NCBI GenBank assembly: GCA_012295275.1
Contig: CM022670.1
Coordinates: forward strand, 3,337,335-3,401,334
Source: Chrysomallon squamiferum
Lineage: Eukaryota > Mollusca > Gastropoda > Neomphalida > Peltospiridae
Direction of reading: 5' to 3'
Length of the DNA: 64,000 nt
In this document: piece by piece, positions 1 to 15,782 of the stretch
Position numbering within the stretch: the first letter of the stretch is position 1
Layout: each line of letters begins with the position of its first letter
Notes under the pieces: model-generated
Databases searched by the model: none
Seen by the model: the letters and a program-made list of their open reading frames with translations, nothing else
What the model was told of the DNA's origin: nothing
Position numbers and translations under genes: made by a program

Positions 1-24
1 TTATTTTTCAGAAAAGAAGTTAAC

Positions 25-3000
25 ATGGAGAGAAAAGGTACAGCAAAGTTGTCTGAATTGTTGGAAATAGAAAGACAAGTGCAAGAGAGCTGGGATAAAC
101 AAAGAATTTTTCAAGAAGATGCTCCACCAAAAGGTTCAAAATCAGCAGAGTGAGTATAAAATTTATATAGTAAATTAATAATTAAAAACTTATCTCTAGA
201 ATGTGTGGTAGGGAATATGACATCTGTCTGTTATTCTTCTTCATGTTGTATTTGGCCATTGTGATCTTTTTCACAGACTGTTAATATTATAAAAATTATT
301 TAGATTGATACTTCTAAAAATTATAAAGAAATTTAAAACATCAGTGATAAGGGTCATTCCGTGTCAAATCACCCAAAAAAAAAAGAAATTTAAACCCGAC
401 CGTCTCAGATTTTTATGAAACTTGGTATACTTGTTGACTGGGATCCCACAGCACCAAATCTGAAATGTTAGCTCAATCAGACCAGTGGTGTGGGAGATAC
501 GGCCCACCGAATTTTGAGATTTTTGCCCAAAATGGGTGTGACCACCAACCTTAGAACCCTCATATCTCAGGAACTACTGGGCCAATCTTCATAAAATTGG
601 TATTGTTAGAAAGGCAAAATGACAAGGATACCAAATCTGCCATTTTTGTTTAGTTTGGAAAATATTGGAGTACCTTGACCTTTTGACCTTTGCTATGACC
701 TTGAAATTGACCGTGTGGATCACGTGATCTTGAGATGACCTTTATTGAAATTTAATCTCCCACATGTTAACTAAAACATATAAAAGTTTCCTGGGTGTAA
801 TATTTTTTGTTTAGCCACAATATAGATTTAAAAAATGCACATACATGAAAATAACACCTTTTCAGCCATTAACATCTGATTAACTAAAACCTGAATGATC
901 AGTTCTGGATGCTAGGGATCACCTTCTTTCTTGATCATCGAGTAAGACATTGTAGGCCTACATGTATGCATAAAGTTCACATATAAAAGTTTCCTGGGTA
1001 TAATATTTTTTGTTTAGCCATAATAGAGATTTAAATAAATGCATACCTGCATGGATGATTGATACAATGCATTACAATGTACATTTTCTCTGAGACTAAA
1101 AACTCATCTTTGGAGTTAAAACCCACCTGACATGTCTGAAGGAATGCCTGAAGGATATGAAAAGATGCCAAATGGCATGACATGTTCTACACAATCAGGC
1201 TGAAAGGGTTAACAGGAAGTGATGCTTCAGGCAGGTCAGGAACTCCTTTAGATCCCCTGGTGCAATCCCCATTGAGCACATGGCAATTAGAAGTTTAAGA
1301 CAAAGAAGTTTCTTCATCTGCATTTCTTTGACAATCTGAAGCTTTTTAAGTTGGACACAGTGTCAGATGTTGATATATAAACAATATTTTTATTTCATAA
1401 AACCTATTAAGTAATTTTATCATGTCATGTGGGCCTTGCCATTGGTTTTGAACAAGGTTTCAGTCAACAACATTACAACCCAGTCTGAAATCAGACGTCA
1501 TCAAGTGATGTACATAATGTATTTGTACACCCAGTCTTCGGCACAGAGTATGAACAAGGTCTACTTCACCTTAATAAACTGTGATTTATACTTGAGAAGA
1601 TTGACATAAATGCCCAAGACTTGTGGGCCTTTGGCAATAACACATGTACTCTGCTGCCATTTTATGACCTGCTTAACTTTACTGAAAGGGTTTCAGGATT
1701 TGATTTAATATTTAGGAAAGCACTGACTTTGTTCTATTGAATTGAAGGTGCAGGCCAATACTGAAAATCCTTATTTCTTCCAGGGCTAACTGCAGCTTTA
1801 ACTCTCCTGAAAATGTGTGTTATCAACACCATCATATCAAAAAGGAGTTGTTGTGAAGTGTATGGAAAACTGAGGAAGTCGAACTCCTCACTCTTTGAAG
1901 TGGGATCAAAACACAGGACATCAAGAGTATCATGAACAAGAACTTTTCATCAAATTTTCAACATTGCAGAAAAACTGTTGTGATCCCCTTAATCGCCACC
2001 CTGAGCAAGCACGCACTAGATCTTTAAGAATTGTTAGCATGGGCACTTACAAATGCTTAGTATCCTCCAAAGACACTAGTGCCAGGAGACAAGTTGTGAT
2101 GTGACTGTCTGATTACCCTTCAGAAATCAAAGGTCCTGCAGAAGATGGCTTTAGTATGGGTGGTATTACAATGGGAGAATTTGGTGATAACTTGCCAGAC
2201 AAACCGCTGGTTGTTGTTTCCCCAGAAAAGGAGTTTGATTTGAATTCTATTCTGTCGTGTTTAGGTGAAACTCCTGTCAAACTTCATTCTCTAGCACATT
2301 CCAGTAAATGAATGAAAGGACAGAAAAAAACTAGCATCAGCTACAGTAACATTAAAATGACATCTTAATGTCTGAATCCTACCCAGAGCGTGTGCAAATC
2401 TTGATTTTGTCACCCTTTAACCATTGAAAGGACAATGAATTGAAGGAGGAAATAATCCAAGTTTATGAAAGTGATGAGAACAGTAGAATGTGTCTGGGAA
2501 TGAAGGATACAGTGAGCATTTGAAACAAACATAGTGAGAAGGTTAAGCATCAGAAACACCTAGTTCTCTCAAATTTATGTGAACTTTATGCATACATGTA
2601 GGCCTACAATGTCTTACTTGATGATCAAGAAAGAAGGTGATCCCTAGCATCCAGAACTGATCATTCAGGTTTTAGTTAATCAGATGTTAATGGCTGAAAA
2701 GGTGTTATTTTCATGTATGTGCATTTTTTAAATCTATATTGTGGCTAAACAAAAAATATTACACCCAGGAAACTTTTATATGTTTTAGTTAACATGTGGG
2801 AGATTAAATTTCAATAAAGGTCATCTCAAGATCACGTGATCCACACGGTCAATTTCAAGGTCATAGCAAAGGTCAAAAGGTCAAGGTACTCCAATATTTT
2901 CCAAACTAAACAAAAATGGCAGATTTGGTATCCTTGTCATTTTGCCTTTCTAACAATACCAATTTTATGAAGATTGGCCCAGTAGTTCCTGAGATATGAG

Positions 3001-6000
3001 GGTTCTAAGGTTGGTGGTCACACCCATTTTGGGCAAAAATCTCAAAATTCGGTGGGCCGTATCTCCCACACCACTGGTCTGATTGAGCTAAAATTTCAGA
3101 TTTGGTGCTGTGGGATCCCAGTCAACAAGTATGTATACCAAGTTTCACAAAAATCTGAGACGGTCGGGTTTAAACCATTGGGTGATTTGACACGGAATGA
3201 CCCATAACATTATTGTGTGAGGTTTGATAAGCTAATGGATTAAAGTTTTCAAATTGCAGTTTATTTTCAGTATATAAAATTTTTATACTCCTTTTTAAAA
3301 ATGTAAAATAAGGAATTCTAATTACTGTGGAAAAAGTACTGAAATATTACATCTGTTTTTATCTATTCAGTAGTCCTTTTATTTTTATTAACTTGGTCAG
3401 ACTATGAACTTTAAATATAATGATGTATTCAGATTACTGTTTACATATTTTCTGGGTTGAAGTTTGAAGCTGAAATAAGGCTGTATACAACAGTTGTTTA
3501 ATATAATAATATAATAACAGATAAACTCTATTAGTTTACTAGGTCTTTGTTTATCTGGTTGACAGACATTGGATTTATCATTACCTAACTGGTGGTTGCA
3601 TTATCATGATAATCTGATGGCTGGAAATGTAAATGTGCTTCTATTTTAAAAGAGCTTGTTTTTTTTGTTAGCCAATTTTATTTCATCAATAACAAGTTAA
3701 TACTCGATTCATTAATAATAATTATATTAGCAGTATTAGTAGTAATAATAGTAATAGGAACTGTAATAATAAAAGGTGGTATCTGATTTGTGATAATAAA
3801 ATAATAATTATTATTATCTAGGACATTTTGATATATACTACTACAATGTGTATATATTTTATTGTTTATGATGTATATTTAATTTTATGTGTTTTTCTGT
3901 TTCAGGAGACAAAAGTTCTTGGTAACATTTCCATACCCGTACATGAATGGCAGACTGCATCTTGGTCACACTTTCTCTCTCTCGAAATGTGAAGTGAGTT
4001 TTAAGTCCTGTAACAAATAAGAAAATCAAAACACCAAGGAAAATCATAACTTACACAAATTTATTGTTAATAAGTTTCCTGTACAGTGTACTGAATTGTT
4101 TAAAAAATAATAATAATAATAATAATAATAAAATAAAATTTGACTTTAGTTTGTGACCAAAATAACATTTGTTCCTGACAAACCATTTAAATTGTTTATT
4201 ACTATTTTTTTTTTTTTTTTTTTTTACTTTTAAAAAAAAAAATATATTTTGGTTTTACAGAAACTGTGAAATTATTTTCATTCTTGCTTTTATATTAATA
4301 TTTTTATTCTTAATTGATTATTATTTTGTATTATTATTATTATTACTTTATTTTTATATTTTTTCTAGTTTGCAGTTGGTTATCATCGTATGCAAGGAAA
4401 AAGATGCTTGTTTCCCTTTGGTCTGCACTGCACTGGTATGCCTATCAAGGTAAAAATAACTTGAAATTAATTACTCTTTTATTTTTTATCATTTAAATTT
4501 TCTTTCTATTTTTCTATGATCCCTACTTTTCTAATAATTGTAATATTTAATTTTCTGCCAGTTTTATGTTCATCAAGCTTGGAAAATAAAATACAGAGTT
4601 TTGAATTTTTTTCACTCAATAAATTTAAATTTTCTTTCATTAAATTACCTTCACAAATTGCCATTTCTCCTTAAAAATATGTGCATTATTTAAGCATTTT
4701 ATTAATTTAAACAACAAAAAATTAAAAATTTAATTTCCTCTCTCTCTTCTGTGTGTATGTACATGCATATGTTTGTGTTTTCAGGCCTGTTCAGACAAGC
4801 TGCAGTTAGAAATGCAAGATTTTGGTTACCCTCCAAATTTCCCACCAGAAGAAGAAGAAATTGTTATAAAAACTGAGAATTTTGAACCAAAGGATAAATC
4901 GAAAGGGAAAAAGGTATTAGGGCCATTAATTAGGGATTTAGAATTAATATTTTGATCCCCTAAGAGGGTATGATTATCTAACAACAAAACCTGATACATA
5001 ACAAAATATAATGATACAGGCCTGTTGAAAGCATAGGATTCTGTTATATCCGAGTTTGTTGTATTAGTTAAAGTAGTTACTACAGGCAAAAATATCAGGA
5101 AATTAAATTGTATGTTTCTGATTTATTTGACCACTTTTACTATTCAGGGCAAACTTCTCGCAAAAACAGGAGGACTGAAATACCAGTGGCAGATCATGTC
5201 TTCTCTAGGTTTGTCAGACAGTGAAATCAAGAAGTTTGCTGATCCTGCTCACTGGCTGAAATACTTCCCACCACACGCCATCAGTGACCTGAAAAAGATG
5301 GGCGTAAAGGTATTTTATTTGTCAAATAAATCTTAAAGAATGAAGTTATACTGGTTATACTACTTTCGAAGACATAGATATATGATGTTAAATATGTATT
5401 GAAAAAAACAAAATTACAATTATTGATAAAGGATCAGTTTTCTGAAACATTGTTCTAAATATGACTTTTTAAAATGTTGTTTATTTTTTATTTTTTATTT
5501 TTTTTCCTTTTCTTTTTCTCCTGTTTGTAAATATTTGTAATTAATTATGTTGTTAATGTCAATGGACTTGTTTATTTTCCAGGTGGACTGGAGACGAAGT
5601 TTCATTACTACTGATGTAAATCCATATTACGATTCTTTTGTTCGATGGTCATTTTTACGACTGAAAGAAAGAGAGAAAATTAAATATGGAAAAAGGTAAC
5701 ATTTTTAATTTATTTTTGTTTATTTTTATTTTATTTTATTTTATTATGATTATTATTATTATTATTATTATTATTATGTTTTTCTTTTTTTTCTTTTTTT
5801 CAGTTTATTTTAATATTTTTAATGACAAATTTTATAGATATTCTTTCATTATTTTTATTTGTTTATTTAAAAAAAAGTGTTTATTTTATTAATGCATAAT
5901 TTATTTATTTATTTTATAAAAAAATTTTTTTAACTTTATTAAAACACCGATATTAAATTTCAAGAAAGATGCACTTCTGAAATGATCAATCCATGTTGTC

Positions 6001-8789
6001 GTAGTTAAGTACAAAATCCTCAGATCTAAAAGTATTTATAAAACAACTTTAATCACCATGACCTTCTAATATATTATTATAGACATTTTGCTATGAAATG
6101 TAACTGTTTCTCTTTCTACACAGGTACACTGTTTTCAGTCCTAAAGATGGCCAGCCATGTATGGATCATGACAGAAGTTCAGGAGAGGTTTGTTCTCTAA
6201 CTGATCAAATTGATATAGAGAAATAAAATTGTTTGATGATGGGAAGAGAATTTTATTGATCAGTATTAGATATTCTGGTATAATTTTGTATTCTTTCAAG
6301 GATTGCAATACATCTGTATCTTTATGAAAAGTATATGTTAAAAAAATAATAATAATAATAATATAAATTTATTTTTTTATACTTCCAAGTCTTTCTGAAA
6401 ACTGTCTTAAACATACAATAAATTACTATATGAAAAAATTGTAACAAACTTGCAAAAAACTAAAAATATGGAGGTTTGCTTACATGACTCTTAATGTTTT
6501 GATTATTAATAGTTGAGACTTTTGGCTAGATTTATTTTATTTTTTTTATTTTTTATCTTCAGGGAGTTGGGCCCCAGGAATACACTCTTGTCAAAATAAG
6601 GCTTCAAGCACCATATCCAGAAAAACTGAGGTAACCTTTGTGGGTTATTATTTTTATTTTTATGAACACATCGAACAGATGATTTAAAAAAAAAAATTAT
6701 TATTGGGCGTTTTTAGGGGAAGGGTTGATAGAAAAACATTCACTGTATTACCTGTTTACAAAAAATGACCATAATTCATCTGCAACATCAGGCAGTAGGT
6801 GAATTATATGTGTAATAAATTTCCTCAACTTAGAATCAGACACTGTTCCTAACTTCTAGAGGCAGATATAATATGTAAAATAAAATACTTGTATAAGCCT
6901 TTTTCTCTTTTTATAATTTTAATTTATAACATTTTTTATTTTTATTTCATTTTAAAGATCTTTGTCGGATCGTCCTGTTATCTTGGTGTGTGGTACCCTG
7001 CGACCTGAAACTATGTATGGACTCACAAACTGCTGGATTAGGCCTGACATGCACCTTGTTGCCATGGAAACAGTCACTGATGAAGTCTTCATATGTACAA
7101 AAAGAGCTGCAAGGAACATGAGTTACCAGGGATTTACACAAAAGAATGGAGAATACAATGTTCTTGTTTGTTTGGTTGGACAGGTACAGATTTATAAAAA
7201 TGTTTTCTGGATTAATTTACAAAATTTAGTCTTGTTCATTATCAAAGAGATATTACTATATTTTAGTTCATTTGGTTGTACGGGTATTTTATAAAAATAT
7301 TTTCTAAATTATTTTACCAAATTTGGTCTTGTTCATTATCAAAAAGATAAAATAATATTCCAGTTCCTTTACTCCAGATATTATCTTTTATATATTAAAG
7401 GTTTCTAAATTTAATACTACGTTTTTTTAATTATCAAAAAGTTAATGTATTTCTATTTTTATTTCAATTTAACATGTAAAAATTTGTGAAAAATTATTTA
7501 TAATTTTAATAAATTTCTAGATTTTAATAAATATTTAGCTTTCTTAATCATAAAAAAATAAAAATAAAAGGATAGCAATAATAAAAAAAGATAAGATAAG
7601 CAGTATTATTTTAAAATCTTTTTCTGAAATTCTCAGTTCCAAGGGATTCTGTTGTTAATGTTTATTCAATAAAATAAAATAACATATTTATTTTTTCAAA
7701 ACGTTTAGTATCTTTACTTTTATTTCATGTGACTAGTTTCTACTACAAAAGATAATAGATTTAAAGTAATGTATTCCTTTCCCCCTTTATTTTTTCTTTT
7801 TTTTTTTGTAGGATATAATGGGATGTCCTGTAAAAGGTCCATTGACTTCATACCATGTAATTTATACACTGCCTATGTTAACTATAAAAGAAGACAAAGG
7901 TAACATAAGTTTCTCTTTTTAAATAAAATAAATATTTATAGATAATTTAAAAAGTCGTACATTAATTGTGTATGAAAGAAAAGAGAAAATTAGAGAATAT
8001 ATTTTTATAATTCTGTTAAATACTACTTAAATAAATTAACTGAATATAAAACACAACCAAAACATTATAGGACAGTCTTTTAAATAAAATCTTTCAAAAA
8101 TTTGATTACTACATAAAATTAAAATAATGTCTTAGACTGCCAGAAGCCCAGTATGTATTAGTTATTTGTTATTGGAGAGTATATTTATTGGAAATACTAG
8201 TATTTGTTGCTGCATATCAAATTTTTAAAAGTACATTTTGTATTTGTTAATGTACAAACTTGCTGTCTGACAGAAAATATCCAATCAAGTGTATTTGAGA
8301 CTAGATGTTTAATAGAGTAACTGTTATTTTGTGACACAGGCACTGGTATTGTAGCTAGTGTGCCTTCAGATTCACCAGATGACTTTGCAGCCCTGAGAGA
8401 CCTGAAAAACAAAGAGGTTTGTACTTTGTGTTTTATTTAAAATGATTATTCCCATGAAAATATTACAATTTGAATATATATCTTATTAATGTTTTCAGCA
8501 GAGTTGTAATGGACATTATTGTTTTTCATTCATTTCCCAAACTTTTTTCCCTAACATATTTATTATATATTTCTATTTTGTTACATCACGTATACATATA
8601 TATATATATACTGTTACTGTTCTGTGAATAATACAATTCTTTTTAAAAAGTTTATTAGCATTACTACTAGATGCTGAATAATTTGGACTGATTCTGTCAA
8701 ATGCATTCATTTCAGCATTGTATATAATTATCAAGTGAAATTTTTGTTCAAAGAAAATGTGTGTGTGTGTACACATATGTATATGTATA

Positions 8790-8823
<34 letters not shown>

Positions 8824-11800
8824 GATATATATCTTTTCTTTATTTAGGGACTGAGACAGAAATATGGTATCAAAGATGAAATGGTTCTACCATTTGAACC
8901 TGTGAGTATTTTAAGTCAATTCTAAGATTTTGAAATGTGTTTATATTGTTACTTTTAGTTAATTTTACTTTGAGAGCTTGCTTATTTTGAAACAGGTTCA
9001 GTTATCACAAGATAACCCATCTCAGAGTGCTTGTTGAACCATCTGTGTTCAGCCAGGTCTAGTGTCTTGTGAATGAAAGACCATCATGTGTAATTTTCTA
9101 CCTTTGGAAAAATGCCTAGAATAGAAGCCATTTTGATAATAAGTGAAAGTGGGTCATACTCAATAAAAAAAAAAAAAATAGAAAACAAAATAATTAAATT
9201 GTTTTTACATGATCAAAAATAAATAGATTCACGATTTATAATAGTGAATTTATTATTAAATTAGATACATACTTTACTTATGTATTATTTATTTATTGTC
9301 TTACTTCTGTATTCATTCATTCGTTTGTTTATTTATTTATTTATTTACTTGTGTATTATTTATTTATTTTGATTCACAGATTCCAATAATTAACACACCT
9401 GAGTTGGGTACTTTGTCCGCAGTGAAGGCTTGTGAACAGTTCAAGATTCAGAGTCAGAATGACAAAGTGAAATTACAAGAAGCTAAAGAGAAAGTCTACA
9501 AGCTGGGATTCTACGATGGGGTAAATATTTCATCCCATTATTTTATATAATAGTAAATATTACATTTTAATTAGTGTAACAGGTAACATTACAAAAAGTT
9601 AAGGTTAAATAAAATAATATAGTGGTAAACTGAAATGAAGTCTGATGCAGGATTTATATTGATGGGTTATTTGTCATTGTAAGTAATGAGAAATTGTCAG
9701 TAAAAAAATAATAAATAAATAAATACCTATCTATCATATCATATTTTAATCTAGTAAGGAAAATTTGTAATCAAACACTGTCACTCAAGATTTCCAATAT
9801 TATTTTATCCATTAAGAATTAATTGACAACTAATAACAAATATGTTGTTACATAATAACTTAATTTTTTTAAAACTTTCTAACTCTTTTTCTGTATATAC
9901 TTATAATTTTAATATATATTCTTTTTTTCTTGCAAATTGTATGTTTTCTTGCATTTTATCACAAGCTTTTTTATTTTTTAGGTGATGATTATTGGTGAGT
10001 GGAAGGGTGAAAAAGTGCAGGACATCAAGAAAAAAGTTCAGAAGTATCTAATTGATAAGGTATGTAGTTGTGTTAATCAGTAACAACTGTTATATAATTT
10101 AATATAAACTTCTGCTCTTAATATGGGCTTTAGATCAGTAGGTTTTGCATTATGTTGTGACATGATTAGTCACAAGATCAGAACTCTCCTTTGGATGATA
10201 TGTGTTCTTTCCCATTCCAATCAGTTCACATTCACATATTTTCTCTCCATAGGAAAGCTCGTTAGTTGCCCACTTGATGTCAGGAATGTGTTTCTTCTTT
10301 AATAATATACTTACTACACAAAAGATATCTGTTTGACACATAACCACTCACACAACACATACTGGAGTGTCTTGTTTACATTCTTACCTTTTAAATACCA
10401 CAGTGGAAAAAAAAACAAAAAAATCATGAGTTATCTGAACCACATTTTGTGTGCTTTAAAATATCCTCTGGTAGTATGAACCGTACATATATATATATAT
10501 TTGAGTATTCTGACCACTGAACCACTCATGCACACAGTTCAGGTCACAACCCTGGTCAGTGGGTGGTGGACTTGGTAGTCTGTGCTATATTAAAATGTCA
10601 CAGTTCTTAGTTCATACATCCATCTATGGGTGGTGAAAAAGTCTTTGTGGAACAAATATTGGTTAATGTTATAGATGTTTCACAATTAATTTTTAAAAAA
10701 CTGATGGGGAATGGTCAGTTGATAACTGATGGGCAAGACTAACAGATTAACAAAAAGTTGTAAATTTGTCTACACCTCTGCTGTTGCTGATATAACATGA
10801 ATCTGAGTTTTTTATTTTTTTCCTTTTATTATTCTTATTTAATACAGTATTAAGTATTTATAATATAATCATTGTTTGTTGAATTAATGTTAGGATTATT
10901 ATTATTATTGGGTTTTTTTAATTGTTAATTAATTTATTGTTTTGATTTTTGTTAGTGTATTAATGCCTATTATTACTATTATACCTATTATTATGAATAT
11001 TATAACATTATTGTTACTACCAGTATTGTTATTACTTTAGTTATTTTTATTGTCATTTATTTTTTTTAGAATGAAGCAGTAATATACAAGGAGCCAGAGA
11101 AAGCGGTGATATCACGTTCAGGAGATGAGTGTGTTGTGGCACTTTGTGATCAGTGGTTGGTAATTTTTTATTTCAAAATTTACAATATACACTAGAATTA
11201 ACAATCTTCTATTTTACAATACCACCCTCAAATAAAAATTTAAACTATGATTTTTTTCATTTTTTTTCTCTATGGTTTTGACATAATGTTCTTTAACTAA
11301 CATACGAAATTTTTTGAAATTCAGCTTTGTTATTTATTCTGTATTTCTTATTTTTATTTTATTTATTTATTTATTTATTTATTTATTTTTGTTTGTTTGC
11401 TTTCATGAATATGTACTTAATTTTTCAACATTAATGAGGGGAATTTTACCAAATAATTTTTTAAACTTTAGAAAACAAAATTATATTGTATATTTTTTCC
11501 AAGATTTCATATTTAAATATGTAGATTAAAGAGGCTTTAAAAATAATAGTAAAAACATTTTTATTTCATCTGCTAATTCAACCATAGAGTTGCTTAATTC
11601 ATATAACTGAACCTAGTGTTATACAATCTGTATACAATTTTGATAAAATATATAATATTACAAATAATCTCCTCAGGTTTCTGGACTATGGAGAACCAAA
11701 CTGGAAGAAGCAGGCACTGAAATGTCTGTATCAGATGAACACGTTTTCTGATAATGTCAGGGAAAATTTCATTTCAACTCTTGAGTGGCTGCATGAACAT

Positions 11801-14800
11801 GCCTGCTCGAGGTCTTATGGTCTGGGTATGTGTTTATTTGTGTGGGTTTTTCTTTTGTGACCATGGTATTCTGAAAGTGGCACATTCTTCTCACATGTTT
11901 CTCAAAAACTGTGCATTATCCAAGACTAAACATATATTGTTTGGGTATTTTAGACTTGTTCTTATTTATTTTAGACTTGTTCTTATTTATTTATTTTTAT
12001 ATTTATTATTATTTATTTTTTTATGTTTTTTTTTAAATTTATTTTGTATTATTTAATTTTTTATTAATATTATTATTTTATTTATTTATATATTTTTTTT
12101 TTATTACTGTTATTTTATTTATTTATCTATTTTTATTTTTTTTATTCTTATTTTTTTTAATTAATGTATTTAGTGGGGTTTTTTTTTTTTTTATAAGTTG
12201 AGGAGATTTGAACTTCATTATTTGTTCATCAGATCATTGACTTAGACCCTTTATTATAAAGTTGAATAACTTTTGACATATACTAGTAATTTTTTCTCAT
12301 TTTCATTCTCTTGATATAGAAATATTCATAACTGAATAGTAAATAATATATATTTTTTTAATGTACTCTTCTTTTTGTTAGACTATAACAATATTACTCT
12401 GTTTTTCTTCTATAAATGTTACAATGTTTATTTATTTTTATTTTATTTCTTGTGTCAAGGTTCGCGAATGCCATGGGATGAGCAGTATTTGATAGAGTCT
12501 CTGTCTGATTCTACTATCTACAATGCTTACTACACAGTGGCCCACCTGCTGCAGGGTGGGGTTGTTGATGGTAGCAAAGTGGGCCCAGCCAACATAAAGT
12601 AAGTTGATTAATAATACAGTTTAAAAAAAAAAAAAAAAAATTGTTTTTGTCTCCTTATTTATTGATTTATTTTTTTTAGATATAATTTTATTTTCACAAA
12701 TATTTTGATTTGAGATAAAAATAAAAATAACAAACAACAAAACATGTCACTTTGATTTGGATTTTTAAAGCCATCTGTTTTAAAGCAGCATTTAAATACA
12801 CATACTAAAACACAAGGAAAAAACATTTTCAAATATGTTATTTTTATCTTAATTTTAAGTCACAGTTTTTTCAATTAGCAGTAAATTTAAAAAACCTGTT
12901 ATTCATATGTGCAAAAACACCAGGAACAAGCAGATCAAAAATCAAGAAAGTCACATGTATACTTAATACATACATAATTCTAACTTTTCACCCCCTTTCA
13001 GACCAGAACAGCTCACACCTGAAGTCTGGGACTATATATTCTTCAAAAACGCTCCATTCCCTGAGAAATGTGATATTCCAAAAGACATTGTGGACAAACT
13101 GAAGAACGAGTTTAACTACTGGTACCCTGTGGATGTCAGAATGTCTGGGAAAGACCTGATACCCAATCATCTGACATACTACATCTACTGCCACTGTGCT
13201 ATCTGGTCAGATGATGAGTAAGTAGTTGAACTGATGCTGATCATCACTGTTATCATCATTTATTATTGTTGTTAGAAGTAGTAGTAGTTGTCGTATTATT
13301 GTTATTACATTATTATTATTATCATCATTATGATTATTGTTGTTGGTTGTTATTATTATTATTATTATTATCATTATTTATGATTCTTGTATTATGCCTT
13401 GTGTGAATAACTGAACATATCCAGAATATTCAGAAGGGCAAACACTACCAAATCACAACACTGAATTTTCATGTTTATACTTTTTCAGATCTAAATGGCC
13501 AAAAGGAATCCGAGCAAATGGTCACATCTTGCTGAACTCAGAAAAGGTACCTGTAATTTTATTATTTAAATGAACAGTATCATAATTATGTCATACCTTT
13601 ACATGTAATAGAAAAGGAAAGTATGGTATGAGATAAGAAGACTGTACAAAAACAGCTCAATAAGTAAATGAAAACATCTCAGTAAACCAGTTTTTTCCGT
13701 ATTAATATTTATTCAGTGTCTGATCTATGGATTTTTGTTAGTGACTACATTAAGGATTATTCTGTCTAAGTGCCAATTATCAGATATTTTATATGAACCT
13801 TCCCATAAGCTTGAAATTGCAGATAACAACCAGTCATGCTGTATATCTGACATGAATATTCTAACCACTGCACACAGTTCAGGTCACGACCCTGGTCAGT
13901 GGGTGGTGAACTTGGTAGTCTGTGCTATATTAAACTGTCACAGGTCTTGTAACTCAAACATTAAAATGTGTTGGAGAAAAAGAAGTGATGGACAAGTTTT
14001 GGTCAGTAATACTAGGGGGAAATCCAGATTATTTTGTGTAATTAGGAGAGAAAGAACTGATGGACATTTTAGAATCCATATGATATTTTTTGTAAGTAGT
14101 AAATTGTAAAAAATGTTAATTTTGGCATACTAATTCCAGCCATTTTAACTATATAGATATCTGAGTTTTTGATGTGTGTAGACTTCCCTAAGGGAAAGTG
14201 CACATAAATGATCTGGTCAGTGAATGACATACTTGGTAGCATGTGTTAGAGAAACTTCATGATGTTTCTTCATTAGGGTATGATTAAGATATTATTGAAC
14301 ATACACGGTAATGTTTTAAAGCATGTAGTTGTTGTCCTAAGAAAAAGTATAATTTATAACCACATTAGTCTTAGGCTCCCACAGTGTATGTTGTCAGAGT
14401 ATAACTGAATTTCAGGAAACAGCCTGCTTCAGTTTGTATGTAATGCAAATGGAAATTCATCTCAAAGGAATTATCATTGCTATTCATTATTTTCCCTACT
14501 CTTTTTCTCTTCTCTTTTTTATTATTAGTATTTTCTTTTCTTTCCATTGTTTGTTTTTCTTTTTTTCTTTTTTTTTTCAATTTTTTTTCAATTTTTTTGA
14601 TGAAAAGATGGATGAAATATAGTGCATACACAAACATTCATCACATTTATTAATTAATTTATTTATTTATTTTCAGATGTCTAAATCCACTGGAAACTTC
14701 TTGACTTTATCAGAGGCTATATCCAAGTATTCAGCTGATGGTAATAAAATGTACTATAAATTCTTTAATTTTAATGTGATTTTTTTTTTTTTTCCTTACA

Positions 14801-15731
14801 GCAAAGTTATAAAATATTAAGCAGTATACAACTTCTTCAAGAGGAAATCTGTATTTTTCACAGTATTATTTTCTACTATTAACATTTACACTTTGTATGA
14901 AAGCACAAGTCCAATAATCAGTTTATTGCTACAGGTATGAGAATGTCGCTTGCTGATGCTGGAGATACCATTGAAGATGCCAACTTTGTGGAGAAGATGG
15001 CCGACGCTGGTTTGCTTAGACTGTATACGTTCCTTGAGTGGGTGAGGGAGGTCTTGGCAACCAAAGACACCTTCCGCACTGGACCCCCAGAGAAATACAC
15101 CTTTAATGATAGGGTGTTTCTCAGGTATTTAATTATTTGGCATTCATCATATTTGTTTTCAGAACGAAATAAATGAACTGCTTCTAGTTTTCAGAATCAT
15201 GGAATTAAAACTTGAAACAGTAATTTGTTAGATCCATGTTTGTTGGTAGTCTTGTTTTGTTATTGTCATATTTTATCAGTGTTGGTTGGTTACTAGAATT
15301 AAAATTTATTTAAGCAATTTTGTTCATGTCATAAAACTACTTTAAATAAGTTAAAAAGGAGCATTTTATTTTTTAAATAATAGCATTTTGTTAATTCTTG
15401 AATATATTTTTTATAAAATAATAATAATATTAACAATAACAGAACAATGAACAGTATTAGATAAATATTAAATTAATGTTCTTGTGTTGTTTGTTTTTTT
15501 ACAAGTGAAATAAACAAGACTATTTGTGAGACTAAAGCAAGTTATGAAAATATGATGTTTAAAGATGCTTTGAGAATAGGCTTCTTTGAATTTCAGGTAA
15601 AAATATTAATTATTTTTCTACTGGAACTTAATTATTGTCTTCTATAAGTATTTTTTATTTTTTTCCCTATAATCTTTTTTTTTTTATTGTTTATTTTGCT
15701 TTTTCTTTTTTTTTTTTTTTTTTTTTATTTA

Positions 15732-15782
<51 letters not shown>

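Larger units (their letters stand above)
351..3203. mobile_element. Fold-back DNA transposon with ~630-bp terminal inverted repeats, in LARS1 intron 1
   Basis: The ends are inverted copies starting GGGTCATTCCGTGTCAAATC. The left arm covers about 351-985 and the right arm about 2576-3203. Both ends are flanked directly by ATAA (347-350 and 3204-3207), consistent with a 4-bp target-site duplication. The arms remain highly similar over roughly 630 bp, so insertion or gene conversion is fairly recent. The interior (986-2575) has only broken reading frames; the longest, 1895-2104, reads CCDPLNRH...RSLRIVS and may be decayed transposase or captured DNA. A 4-bp duplication fits Chapaev-type or TTAA-class elements among others; the superfamily is not assigned. 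No intact transposase, so non-autonomous. Confidence 0.85.
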
